Positions 1-7,208 of a stretch of DNA of 7,208 nt are shown here, one piece after another. The notes beneath the pieces are model-generated. The model did not search any database and was not told the origin of the DNA. It saw only the letters and a list, made by a program, of their open reading frames with translations. The translations under genes were made by a program, and so were the position numbers. Position 1 is the first letter of the stretch. Every line of letters starts with the position of its first letter. The stretch comes from Actinomycetes bacterium (GTDB taxonomy: Bacteria > Actinomycetota > Actinomycetes > Actinomycetales > Actinomycetaceae): contig JAEZVQ010000059.1 in assembly GCA_023420745.1 (NCBI GenBank), positions 1-7,208 on the forward strand, written 5' to 3'.

Positions 1-1
1 C

Positions 2-565
2 CCCACGGGAGGTGAAGGAGCCTACGCGCGCACTCTCACGGGGTGGGATCCCGCACTCGGCGAGCTTCCGTTATCGTGGCAATCGTTCGCCGACGATCCT
101 GCGGTGACCGGCTGGGACATCAATCCGGTGTGGAAGACGGGCGCTCGCGACACGCTCGCCGGATGGCTTGCCGCAATCATTCACGGGCACCGCGAAATCG
201 CCACGGGGGTCTCGATCGACTGTCCGACGCTCGTGATGACGTCAACTGCGACCTACGCGGATGACTCGGTCATGACACCCGCGGCATACCGCAGCGACTC
301 GGTACTCGACACCGAGGTCATCGCTGACCGCGCCGCGCACCTTGGTCCGCACGTCACCATTGCGAAGTTTCCCGGCATCCATGACCTCGCGCTGTCGATC
401 CCACCGGTTCGCCGATCAGTGTGGTCAACAACGCTGCTGTGGTTGCGTTGGACGGTGGTTGCGCCGCAGCCGCGCGTTCGCTCGACGATGCTTGCTGATG
501 AAACGACAGAAGAGTTTACGCTGCGAGTGCCACGCCCCGAGGACGTCCAGCTCGCCCCGCGCTGA
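2..565 (+). CDS. Alpha/beta hydrolase, C-terminal part (5' end outside window)
   Basis: The frame is open from the window edge to TGA at 563-565 and gives 187 residues; the true start lies upstream, so the GTG at 104 is internal. The reading resembles serine-hydrolase proteins of the alpha/beta-fold, lysophospholipase/S33-like group. It contains GWDINPVWKTG (a cap-region type segment), then CPTLVMTS (the strand that precedes the acid loop), then a likely acid loop around SDSVLD. After LGPHVTIAKFPG comes IHDLALS, where the His codon at 380-382 is the expected catalytic histidine. The nucleophile elbow (GxSxG) is not in the window, so activity cannot be judged. The last 35 or so residues after the WLRW segment are a charged tail beyond the usual domain end. 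Substrate is unknown. It converges on the minus-strand gene ending at 616, leaving a 50-bp gap. The family call is moderately sure; no finer function is supported. Confidence 0.72.
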   Translation, partial: PTGGEGAYARTLTGWDPALGELPLSWQSFADDPAVTGWDINPVWKTGARDTLAGWLAAIIHGHREIATGVSIDCPTLVMTSTATYADDSVMTPAAYRSDSVLDTEVIADRAAHLGPHVTIAKFPGIHDLALSIPPVRRSVWSTTLLWLRWTVVAPQPRVRSTMLADETTEEFTLRVPRPEDVQLAPR

Positions 566-604
566 CCTTGTCTCGGCGGCGATGCAACTCGTGATGTCGG
601 CTAC

Positions 605-647
605 GCCACGGGGGTTCAGCGCCCGCGTTTGCCGTGTTTACCGTGGC
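605..647. terminator. Possible hairpin at the convergent gene junction
   Basis: GCCACGG (605-611) is an exact inverted repeat of CCGTGGC (641-647) and spans the stop codon of the minus-strand gene. The loop is 29 nt, with a weaker inner GC pairing. No T-tract follows on either strand. It might act as a factor-dependent or bidirectional end signal between the two converging genes, but a 7-bp repeat in GC-rich DNA can occur by chance. Confidence 0.2.
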
Positions 648-1836
648 GAGGACGACCGCCGCTTTCATATTCGCGTCGCACCTCGCGATTAATTTCGTCG
701 AGTGCGTCGGCAAGCGAGGGGCCGTTGGCGTCACCGAGGTGCCATGATACCCAGCCGTTGACGGCGGATGAGCCGCACACCAGTGCTGCCGCTTCGTTGG
801 GGTCGCGACTCGTCCACGACTGGGTGTGAATCTCGCCGGAGGCGGTGAGCTGGGCGTAGAACCGATCGAACTCGCCGTGCACCCATACGATCGGAGTATT
901 CGCGCCGATGATCTCGGCAATCATCGCTAGCGAGTCCGCAGTGTGCTCATAAACCGGGGCGGTTGAATCCTCCCGACACGAAGCCGAGGTGCCGCGGTGG
1001 AGGTCGTCACGCTGTTGAGCACGACGTTCACGCCGCGAGGCACTGACCGGTTGCCATGCCGGTGTCGGCTGCGCCGGTGCGGTTGGCTGCGTTGGCGATG
1101 TCGCTACTACTGATTGTTTTGCAGGCTGCTCCGCGACCGGTTGAGCGGTAGCACCGCCACCCGATCCGCGCGTATCGCCGTGATCGCGATCTCGCCCATC
1201 ATCGTCACCGGCACCGACAATCTGCCCGACCACCGGGGTCGACCCGGTGAGTAGGTTGGCACGGTGTCCATAAAATCGCTGCCCCACCGTGTTGACCTCG
1301 ACAAAGACGCGTCCCGATGACGTCGAACGCACGGAAATTTCGTGCACCTCGACACCCGAGGAGGCGAGGACGTCCAGCGCCAAGCGCACCTCGTCATCAA
1401 TGTGCGTCACCATGAGGATCAGGCGCGGTCCAGCAGCTGGTGACGGCGGCATGGCATCGCGGAACTCCGCCCACCCGAATCGAAACGCATCAATCCCGCC
1501 GGGATACGCGGCCGCAAGATCCGTCCACCCGAGCGATGCGGTGGAGCCCAGACGCGAGAGCGCATCGATCATCGTGCGCGAGTTGAGGTCGTCCATTAGT
1601 TCGACGGAAACGACCTGACCGGAGGCGTCGAGTGCCGTCAAACGCGGTGCGTCGCCGTCCATTCCTGAGCCGATCGGTGCCATGTCCGCCCAGGTGATAG
1701 CAAAGAGGGGACGACCAATAATTTCGAGGAGCTGGTCGCGGATCGTGGCGATAATTTCAGGGCTGAGACCACCGGGAACGCTTCGTCCGAATTGCGCAGG
1801 AATCAATCGTCCGTCATCGAATTCGAAAAGCGCCAT
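616..1836 (-). CDS. Uncharacterised protein, 406 aa, with C-terminal RAMA/DUF4357-like segment
   Basis: I do not recognise a named gene. ATG at 1836 is preceded by GGAG with a 4-nt spacer, and the frame ends in TGA at 616-618. Residues 1-205 look like a folded domain: MALFEFDDGRLIPAQFG, GRPLFAITW (41-49), VVSVELMDDL (75-84), a helix ALSRLG, then YPGG (111-114) and FRFGWAEFRDAMPP. The VSVEL strand followed by a helix is reminiscent of DUF91/NucS-type PD-(D/E)xK nuclease folds, but the usual ExK lysine is replaced by Met81, so this is only a shape resemblance. Residues 205-275 are a low-complexity Asp/Gly then Pro/Ala/Gln/Thr linker ending in a basic RRERRAQQR stretch. Residues 316-382 (VHGEFDRFYAQL, DPNEAAALV, AVNGWVSWHL, SLADALDEI) match the general pattern of RAMA/DUF4357 domains, often found beside DNA methylases and nucleases. 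The tail after 386 is rich in Arg/Lys/His (GRPRHGKHGKRGR). There is no signal peptide or membrane segment, so it is probably cytoplasmic, perhaps nucleic-acid binding (inference). Confidence 0.8.
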   Translation of the reverse strand: MALFEFDDGRLIPAQFGRSVPGGLSPEIIATIRDQLLEIIGRPLFAITWADMAPIGSGMDGDAPRLTALDASGQVVSVELMDDLNSRTMIDALSRLGSTASLGWTDLAAAYPGGIDAFRFGWAEFRDAMPPSPAAGPRLILMVTHIDDEVRLALDVLASSGVEVHEISVRSTSSGRVFVEVNTVGQRFYGHRANLLTGSTPVVGQIVGAGDDDGRDRDHGDTRGSGGGATAQPVAEQPAKQSVVATSPTQPTAPAQPTPAWQPVSASRRERRAQQRDDLHRGTSASCREDSTAPVYEHTADSLAMIAEIIGANTPIVWVHGEFDRFYAQLTASGEIHTQSWTSRDPNEAAALVCGSSAVNGWVSWHLGDANGPSLADALDEINREVRREYESGGRPRHGKHGKRGR

Positions 1837-1855
1837 GTCGCTCCACCCTCGCCTT

Positions 1856-1889
1856 CACGTAATGGGATTCCCTCCCATTGTCGCACGTG
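1856..1889. promoter_or_regulatory. Nested inverted repeat in the leader of the 406-aa gene
   Basis: CACGT (1856-1860) pairs with ACGTG (1885-1889), and AATGGG (1861-1866) pairs with CCCATT (1874-1879) around a 7-nt loop. Five unpaired bases lie on one side. It sits about 20 bp upstream of the start codon of the 406-aa gene and just beyond its ribosome binding site. It could form a leader RNA hairpin or be an operator; neither is shown. I found no convincing -35/-10 pair for this gene in 1880-1985. Confidence 0.3.
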
Positions 1890-1985
1890 AGATTGACTCC
1901 CTCCACAGCTCCACGCTGATGGATTGGCTGCCATTGACCGGAAAAACAACAATGGCACGAGCTATCGCTACGAAATTTAACCAGA

Positions 1986-2035
1986 GACGTAGGGTGGTGC
2001 TACGAGATTGCCACTCGGCACCACCACCCTACGTC
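1986..2035 (-). terminator. Strong hairpin terminator after the micropeptide pair
   Basis: A perfect 14-bp stem, GACGTAGGGTGGTG (1986-1999) with CACCACCCTACGTC (2022-2035), is extended inside by CGAG/CTCG around an ATTGCCA loop. On the minus strand it begins 13 nt after the stop codon of the 38-codon ORF. It is followed by the moderately T/A-rich TCTGGTTAAATTTCG, so it reads as an intrinsic terminator for that transcript. The T-tract is interrupted, so efficiency is uncertain. No T-tract follows on the plus strand. Confidence 0.65.
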
Positions 2036-2048
2036 CTATCATCATGAG

Positions 2049-2165
2049 TTAGCGTTTTTCGCTACGAAGATAACGAACGATCAAATACACGATGGCTGCC
2101 ACCAAAACGAGACCAAGCGCTTTCATAGCAATCGCCAAAGCGATGAAAGTTGTTGAAGACATCAT
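2049..2165 (-). CDS. 38-aa single-span membrane micropeptide
   Basis: This is a very short ORF, ATGATG (2165-2160) to TAA (2049-2051). It starts MMSSTTFIALAIAMKALG, continues with the strongly hydrophobic LVLVAAIVYLIV and ends in the basic tail RYLRSEKR. Hydrophobic residues from about 7 to 30, with one Lys at 15, would form one membrane helix with a positively charged C-terminus. The coding case rests on the near-perfect Shine-Dalgarno TAAAGGAGGT (2171-2180) six bases upstream, an in-frame TAA at 2178-2180 that prevents N-terminal extension, and a strong hairpin 13 nt after the stop. Either of the two adjacent ATGs could be used. It is the second gene of a pair with the ORF at 2233-2307. I recognise no family. 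Single-span peptides of this kind include type I toxins, small membrane regulators and leaderless bacteriocins, but nothing here decides among them. Not detectable by ordinary length cut-offs. Confidence 0.6.
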   Translation of the reverse strand: MMSSTTFIALAIAMKALGLVLVAAIVYLIVRYLRSEKR

Positions 2166-2180
2166 GATGTACCTCCTTTA
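2166..2180 (-). promoter_or_regulatory. Near-perfect Shine-Dalgarno site of the 38-aa ORF
   Basis: On the minus strand the sequence reads TAAAGGAGGTACATC directly before ATG. AAAGGAGGT is essentially the full anti-16S complement, with 6 nt between it and the first ATG. This is much stronger than the site in front of ppdK in the same window (AGGT only). It implies high translation of the micropeptide. Confidence 0.7.
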
Positions 2181-2232
2181 GTTATGTTCCGTCCAGGCTG
2201 CGGTTCCTTTTCACGATCCCCGACACGTTTCT

Positions 2233-2307
2233 CTACACGCGTCGGCTGGGCACCAAACACAGTGCTGCTGCACTGAGCACGATGAGTGCCTTGAGTTTTG
2301 AGTACAT
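2233..2307 (-). CDS. 24-aa hydrophobic micropeptide with signal-peptide-like character
   Basis: ATG at 2307-2305 to TAG at 2233-2235. The peptide begins MYSKLKALIVLSAAALC and ends LVPSRRV: two lysines, a hydrophobic core from about residue 7 to 19, then Pro and two arginines. This is the layout of a bare signal peptide or a small amphipathic peptide. The start is chosen because AAAAGGAGAG (2315-2324) lies upstream with GGAG 9 nt from ATG. The ORF lies 67 nt upstream of the 38-aa ORF on the same strand, behind a common promoter. Past the TAG the frame stays open for 16 more codons, rich in Arg/Lys/Asn, to a TAA at 2182-2184 just before the next Shine-Dalgarno; readthrough or an old truncation is possible. 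An overlapping 64-codon frame (2162-2356) has a poorly placed ribosome site and hydrophilic, uncharacteristic composition, so I prefer this frame. It may be a secreted peptide, a leader peptide or a decayed gene; function unknown. Confidence 0.45.
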   Translation of the reverse strand: MYSKLKALIVLSAAALCLVPSRRV

Positions 2308-2371
2308 CTTTATACTCTCCTTTTCGCGTGGGGCCACCACGGTGCCAGTATGGCATCCTCTACTCTGCGCT

Positions 2372-2399
2372 ACAATAGTTTTGGGTGATTGTTTATCAA
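2372..2399 (-). promoter_or_regulatory. Putative sigma-70-type promoter of the micropeptide operon
   Basis: On the minus strand TTGATA (2394-2399; 5 of 6 to TTGACA) is followed after 16 nt by TATTGT (2372-2377; 4 of 6 to TATAAT). Transcription would begin near 2365, giving a leader of about 58 nt before the 24-aa ORF. The -35 is overlapped by an imperfect dyad, TGTTTATCAAATACA (2390-2404; 5 of 7 symmetric pairs), which could be an operator. Both are read from the sequence only. Confidence 0.5.
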
Positions 2400-2411
2400 A
2401 TACACTGACCG

Positions 2412-2725
2412 CCCCGAGGGGTTGCGCATTATCTCCGGGATATGAGGCGTTTTCACTTCTCCCCCATCAACGATTCGCTGTCCACCACCGACACGGCTTC
2501 ATGCTGAACAACAACTTGATAGCGATCACCTCTCCACATTAAGCGCAACCCACAGGAACGAATCAGCCAAACCCGCGCCTCGCTGCCCCCAAGGCTGCGT
2601 TTCTCCGACATCCTCGAACGTCACTGGAGCGTCACCTCGATCAAAGAGACGAAAGGGATCGAACTCGAGGATATGACCGCATAGCCGCGTGAGGCGCGCA
2701 GCTCGTTGGCGCGGTTGGTCGCGTC
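2412..2725. other. Gap without a convincing gene
   Basis: This stretch lies between the micropeptide promoter and the ppdK terminator. I see no tRNA, repeat array or insertion sequence. The best minus-strand frame is 2453-2611 (ATG to TGA, 52 codons, containing MWRGDRYQVVVQHE). It has a stop just upstream and no spaced ribosome site, since CGAGG touches the ATG. A plus-strand frame (2282-2542) overlaps it antisense and also lacks support. A further plus-strand frame ending at TAG about 2685 (containing SDILERHWSVTSIKETKG) has no start codon and could be a remnant of a former gene end. I assign none of these. Confidence 0.4.
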
Positions 2726-2772
2726 AAAAAAACGCCCCCGCCGACTCGACTGATATCGAGCGGCGGGGGCGT
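2726..2772 (-). terminator. Intrinsic terminator of ppdK
   Basis: On the minus strand an 11-bp GC-rich stem, ACGCCCCCGCC/GGCGGGGGCGT (2762-2772 with 2732-2742), carries an inner CTCGA/TCGAG pairing. It is followed at once by seven T residues (A-tract 2726-2732 on the plus strand). It lies about 100 nt past the ppdK stop codon. This is a canonical Rho-independent terminator. Confidence 0.92.
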
Positions 2773-2872
2773 CACCGACTAACCGGGGAACACTTCCTCG
2801 GCTGCGTCACCGCGGCGAGATCCCCGGATCGAGCACCGGTCAATGGCGACTCGATCCGAGTGCCCCACCTGG

Positions 2873-5590
<2,718 letters not shown>

Positions 5591-5661
5591 TCGCTGACCT
5601 GTTCTTTCTCTTGTGAAATCGGTCGTGACTGTGTGCTCCAACGCACACACGTACGGAGTCG

Positions 5662-5670
5662 ATCCTAGCA
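5662..5670 (-). promoter_or_regulatory. Extended -10 promoter of ppdK
   Basis: On the minus strand TGCTAGGAT fits an extended -10 element (TG, one base, TANNNT). No good -35 hexamer lies at 16-18 bp. Transcription would start near 5655 and leave a leader of about 65 nt before the ATG at 5590. The site overlaps the TTG that would begin the longer open frame, which argues against that start. It suggests ppdK can be transcribed apart from clpC. Confidence 0.5.
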
Positions 5671-5796
5671 AAATTCCAGGACATCGGACCTAGAGGATGC
5701 GGGGACGACGACGAGGACGGCAGTGAGTGCCACGGTGCGCAGAGTGTGAGCCGGCGGTCAAGACACTGGCGAGGACAGATCAGGTGGGCGAGGAGC

Positions 5797-5830
5797 CGGG
5801 TGTGGCGCCGGTTGTCGATCGCCACACCCG
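5797..5830 (-). terminator. Hairpin following clpC, without T-tract
   Basis: An 11-bp perfect stem, CGGGTGTGGCG (5797-5807) with CGCCACACCCG (5820-5830), around a 12-nt loop starts 5 nt beyond the clpC stop codon. The minus-strand sequence after it (GGCTCCTCGCCC) has no T run. In high-GC actinobacteria such T-less hairpins are often found at gene ends and may terminate or stabilise the message. The remaining gap up to ppdK (5671-5796) shows no gene. Confidence 0.55.
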
Positions 5831-5835
5831 CGGGA

Positions 5836-7208
5836 TCACTGCGGTTCAGCAGTGAAAGTGAACCGCGCGTCCGCGCCTTCGCCCTCGACGTCAATGACGA
5901 CTCGATCCCCCGCATTGATCTCTCCGAAGAGGATCTTTTCGCTCAGCGAATCCTCGATTTCTCGCTGAATGGCTCGACGCAACGGGCGGGCACCGAGAAC
6001 CGGATCGAAGCCCTTGTCGGCCAGTAGCGAACGCGCGGCAGGCGTGAGCGTCAAGGACATATCCTGGTCGCGCATGCGCTCGGCGAGTTTCGCGATCATG
6101 AGATCGACAATGAGGACAATCTGTTCCTTCTCCAGCGGCGGGAACACGATCGTTTCATCGACGCGGTTGAGGAACTCGGGGCGGAAATGCTGCTTAAGTT
6201 CCTCGTTAACCTTCTGCTTCATCCGTTCGTAATCGTGAGCGGCCTCGCCAGCAACCTGGAAGCCGGTGAGAACACCGCGGTTGATGTCGCGAGTTCCGAG
6301 GTTCGTCGTCATGATGATGATGGTGTTCTTGAAGTCAACGGAACGCCCCTGCGCATCCGTCAAACGCCCCTCTTCGAGGATCTGCAGTAGCGTGTTGAAG
6401 ATATCGGCGTGCGCTTTTTCGACCTCGTCGAAGAGTACGACGGAGAACGGGCGGCGACGCACTTTCTCTGTCAACTGACCACCCTCGTCGTAGCCAACAT
6501 ACCCCGGAGGAGCGCCGAACAGGCGAGACGCCGTGTACTTCTCGGAAAACTCCGACATGTCGAGTTGGATCAGCGCATCCTCATCGTCAAAAAGGAACTC
6601 GGCGAGCGCCTTGGCCAGATCCGTCTTGCCCACACCGGTAGGGCCGGCAAAGATGAACGACCCACCCGGGCGCTTGGGATCTTTGAGACCGGATCGCGTA
6701 CGGCGAATCGACTGCGCCAGCGCACGCACCGCGTTGTCTTGTCCGATAACGCGCTTGTGCAGCTCGGCTTCCATCGTCAACAGCTTGTGCGATTCAGCTT
6801 CGGTGAGTTTGAACACCGGGATACCGGTTGCCATCGCGAGAACCTCAGCGATTTCGTCCTCGCCGATTTCTGCAAGCCGATCCATCTCGCCCGACTTCCA
6901 CGACTGTTCGAGGGCATCACGCTGTTCTCCGAGCGTCTTCTCCTCGTCGCGCAGCGCGGCCGCAGCTTCGAAATCCTGACCGTCAATCGCTGATTCTTTC
7001 TGCCGCTTGACCTCGGCGATCTTGTCGTCGAGTTCGCGCAGTTCCGGGGGCGCCGTCATCCGTCGGATACGCATCCGCGCTCCGGCTTCGTCGATGAGGT
7101 CGATGGCTTTATCCGGGAGGAAACGGTCGGCAATGTAGCGGTCGGCCATCTGCGCGGCAGCAGCGATCGCTTCATCGGAAATCGCGATACGGTGGTGCGC
7201 CTCGTAGC
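5836..7208 (-). CDS. clpC: ATP-dependent Clp protease ATP-binding subunit ClpC, C-terminal part
   Basis: Class I Hsp100/AAA+ unfoldase that threads proteins into the ClpP protease. The frame is open to the window edge and ends in TGA at 5836-5838; 456 residues are visible of a family total near 840. The N-domain and most of the first AAA+ module, including its Walker motifs, are missing. Residue numbers here count from the internal ATG at 7149, with 19 more upstream (YEAHHRIAIS). The end of AAA1 carries DRFLPDKAIDLIDEAG (8-23). The middle coiled-coil/UVR-like segment is DGQDFEAAAALRDEEK (56-71). AAA2 has Walker A GPTGVGKT (169-176), pore loop GYVGYDEGG (216-224), Walker B VVLFDE (237-242), sensor-1 region TTNLGTRD (281-288), FLNRVDE (326-332) and sensor-2 GARPLRR (386-392). 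The tail after LFGEINAGD is short. The UVR-like segment separates ClpC from ClpA and ClpB. No frameshift is seen. Confidence 0.96.
   Translation of the reverse strand, partial: YEAHHRIAISDEAIAAAAQMADRYIADRFLPDKAIDLIDEAGARMRIRRMTAPPELRELDDKIAEVKRQKESAIDGQDFEAAAALRDEEKTLGEQRDALEQSWKSGEMDRLAEIGEDEIAEVLAMATGIPVFKLTEAESHKLLTMEAELHKRVIGQDNAVRALAQSIRRTRSGLKDPKRPGGSFIFAGPTGVGKTDLAKALAEFLFDDEDALIQLDMSEFSEKYTASRLFGAPPGYVGYDEGGQLTEKVRRRPFSVVLFDEVEKAHADIFNTLLQILEEGRLTDAQGRSVDFKNTIIIMTTNLGTRDINRGVLTGFQVAGEAAHDYERMKQKVNEELKQHFRPEFLNRVDETIVFPPLEKEQIVLIVDLMIAKLAERMRDQDMSLTLTPAARSLLADKGFDPVLGARPLRRAIQREIEDSLSEKILFGEINAGDRVVIDVEGEGADARFTFTAEPQ

Noticed and set aside
1682..2047. Plus-strand 121-codon frame containing LTGKTTMARAIATKF, similar to a P-loop
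   Set aside because: The first glycine of GxxxxGKT is absent. The frame is largely antisense to the 406-aa gene, lacks a ribosome site and runs through the terminator hairpin, so the resemblance is probably chance.
2162..2356. 64-codon minus-strand frame overlapping both micropeptide ORFs
   Set aside because: GAGG directly touches its ATG, and its product is hydrophilic with no recognisable pattern. The overlapping 24-codon frame has a properly spaced Shine-Dalgarno. It does end overlapping the next ATG, so it is not fully excluded.
2282..2542. 86-codon plus-strand frame
   Set aside because: It has no ribosome binding site, is antisense to the micropeptide promoter and leader, and its product has no recognisable features.
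2453..2611. 52-codon minus-strand ORF upstream of the micropeptide operon
   Set aside because: There is no spaced ribosome site and no recognised family, and an equally long antisense frame exists.
2640..2680. TTCGATCCC-like tRNA T-arm on the minus strand
   Set aside because: The flanking bases do not form a T-stem, and no acceptor or anticodon stem can be found nearby.
6409..6993. 194-codon plus-strand frame opposite clpC
   Set aside because: It is an antisense shadow of the highly conserved ClpC frame with no family resemblance.

Overview
The window looks like a chromosomal segment of a moderately high-GC actinobacterium. Evidence for this is the ClpC-type Hsp100 chaperone with a UVR-like middle segment, a bacterial-type pyruvate phosphate dikinase, GC-rich codon use (about 65% GC in a sampled row of ppdK), and GTG/TTG codons at the upstream ends of open frames. 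A member of the Actinomycetaceae (Actinomyces/Trueperella-like) is a guess from gene content and base composition, not something the sequence proves.

Layout. Positions 2-565 (+) hold the C-terminal part of an alpha/beta hydrolase whose start lies outside the window. It converges on a 406-codon minus-strand gene (616-1836) that I cannot name. That protein has an N-terminal conserved-looking region, a long Pro/Ala/Gln-rich linker and a C-terminal segment that resembles the RAMA/DUF4357 fold. Upstream of it, at 1837-2410, is an AT-rich island (about 48% GC over 2041-2400 by my count). This island holds the most unusual content: two very short minus-strand ORFs, of 24 and 38 codons. Each has a Shine-Dalgarno sequence (the second an essentially perfect one). 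A plausible sigma-70-type promoter lies in front of them and a 14-bp-stem hairpin behind them. Together they look like a complete miniature operon for two hydrophobic micropeptides.

Positions 2412-2725 contain no convincing gene. A textbook intrinsic terminator at 2726-2772 closes the ppdK gene (2873-5590, minus strand). The ppdK start is best placed at the ATG at 5590, because the longer open frame begins inside a recognisable extended -10 promoter. Upstream of ppdK, also on the minus strand, is the 3' part of clpC (5836 to the window edge), followed by a hairpin that lacks a T-tract.

Functionally the two large genes are unrelated housekeeping functions: PEP/pyruvate interconversion, and protein unfolding for the Clp protease. 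Each has its own end signal, and ppdK has its own promoter, so ppdK is probably a separate transcription unit. The micropeptide pair and the 406-residue protein are the parts not explained by known systems.
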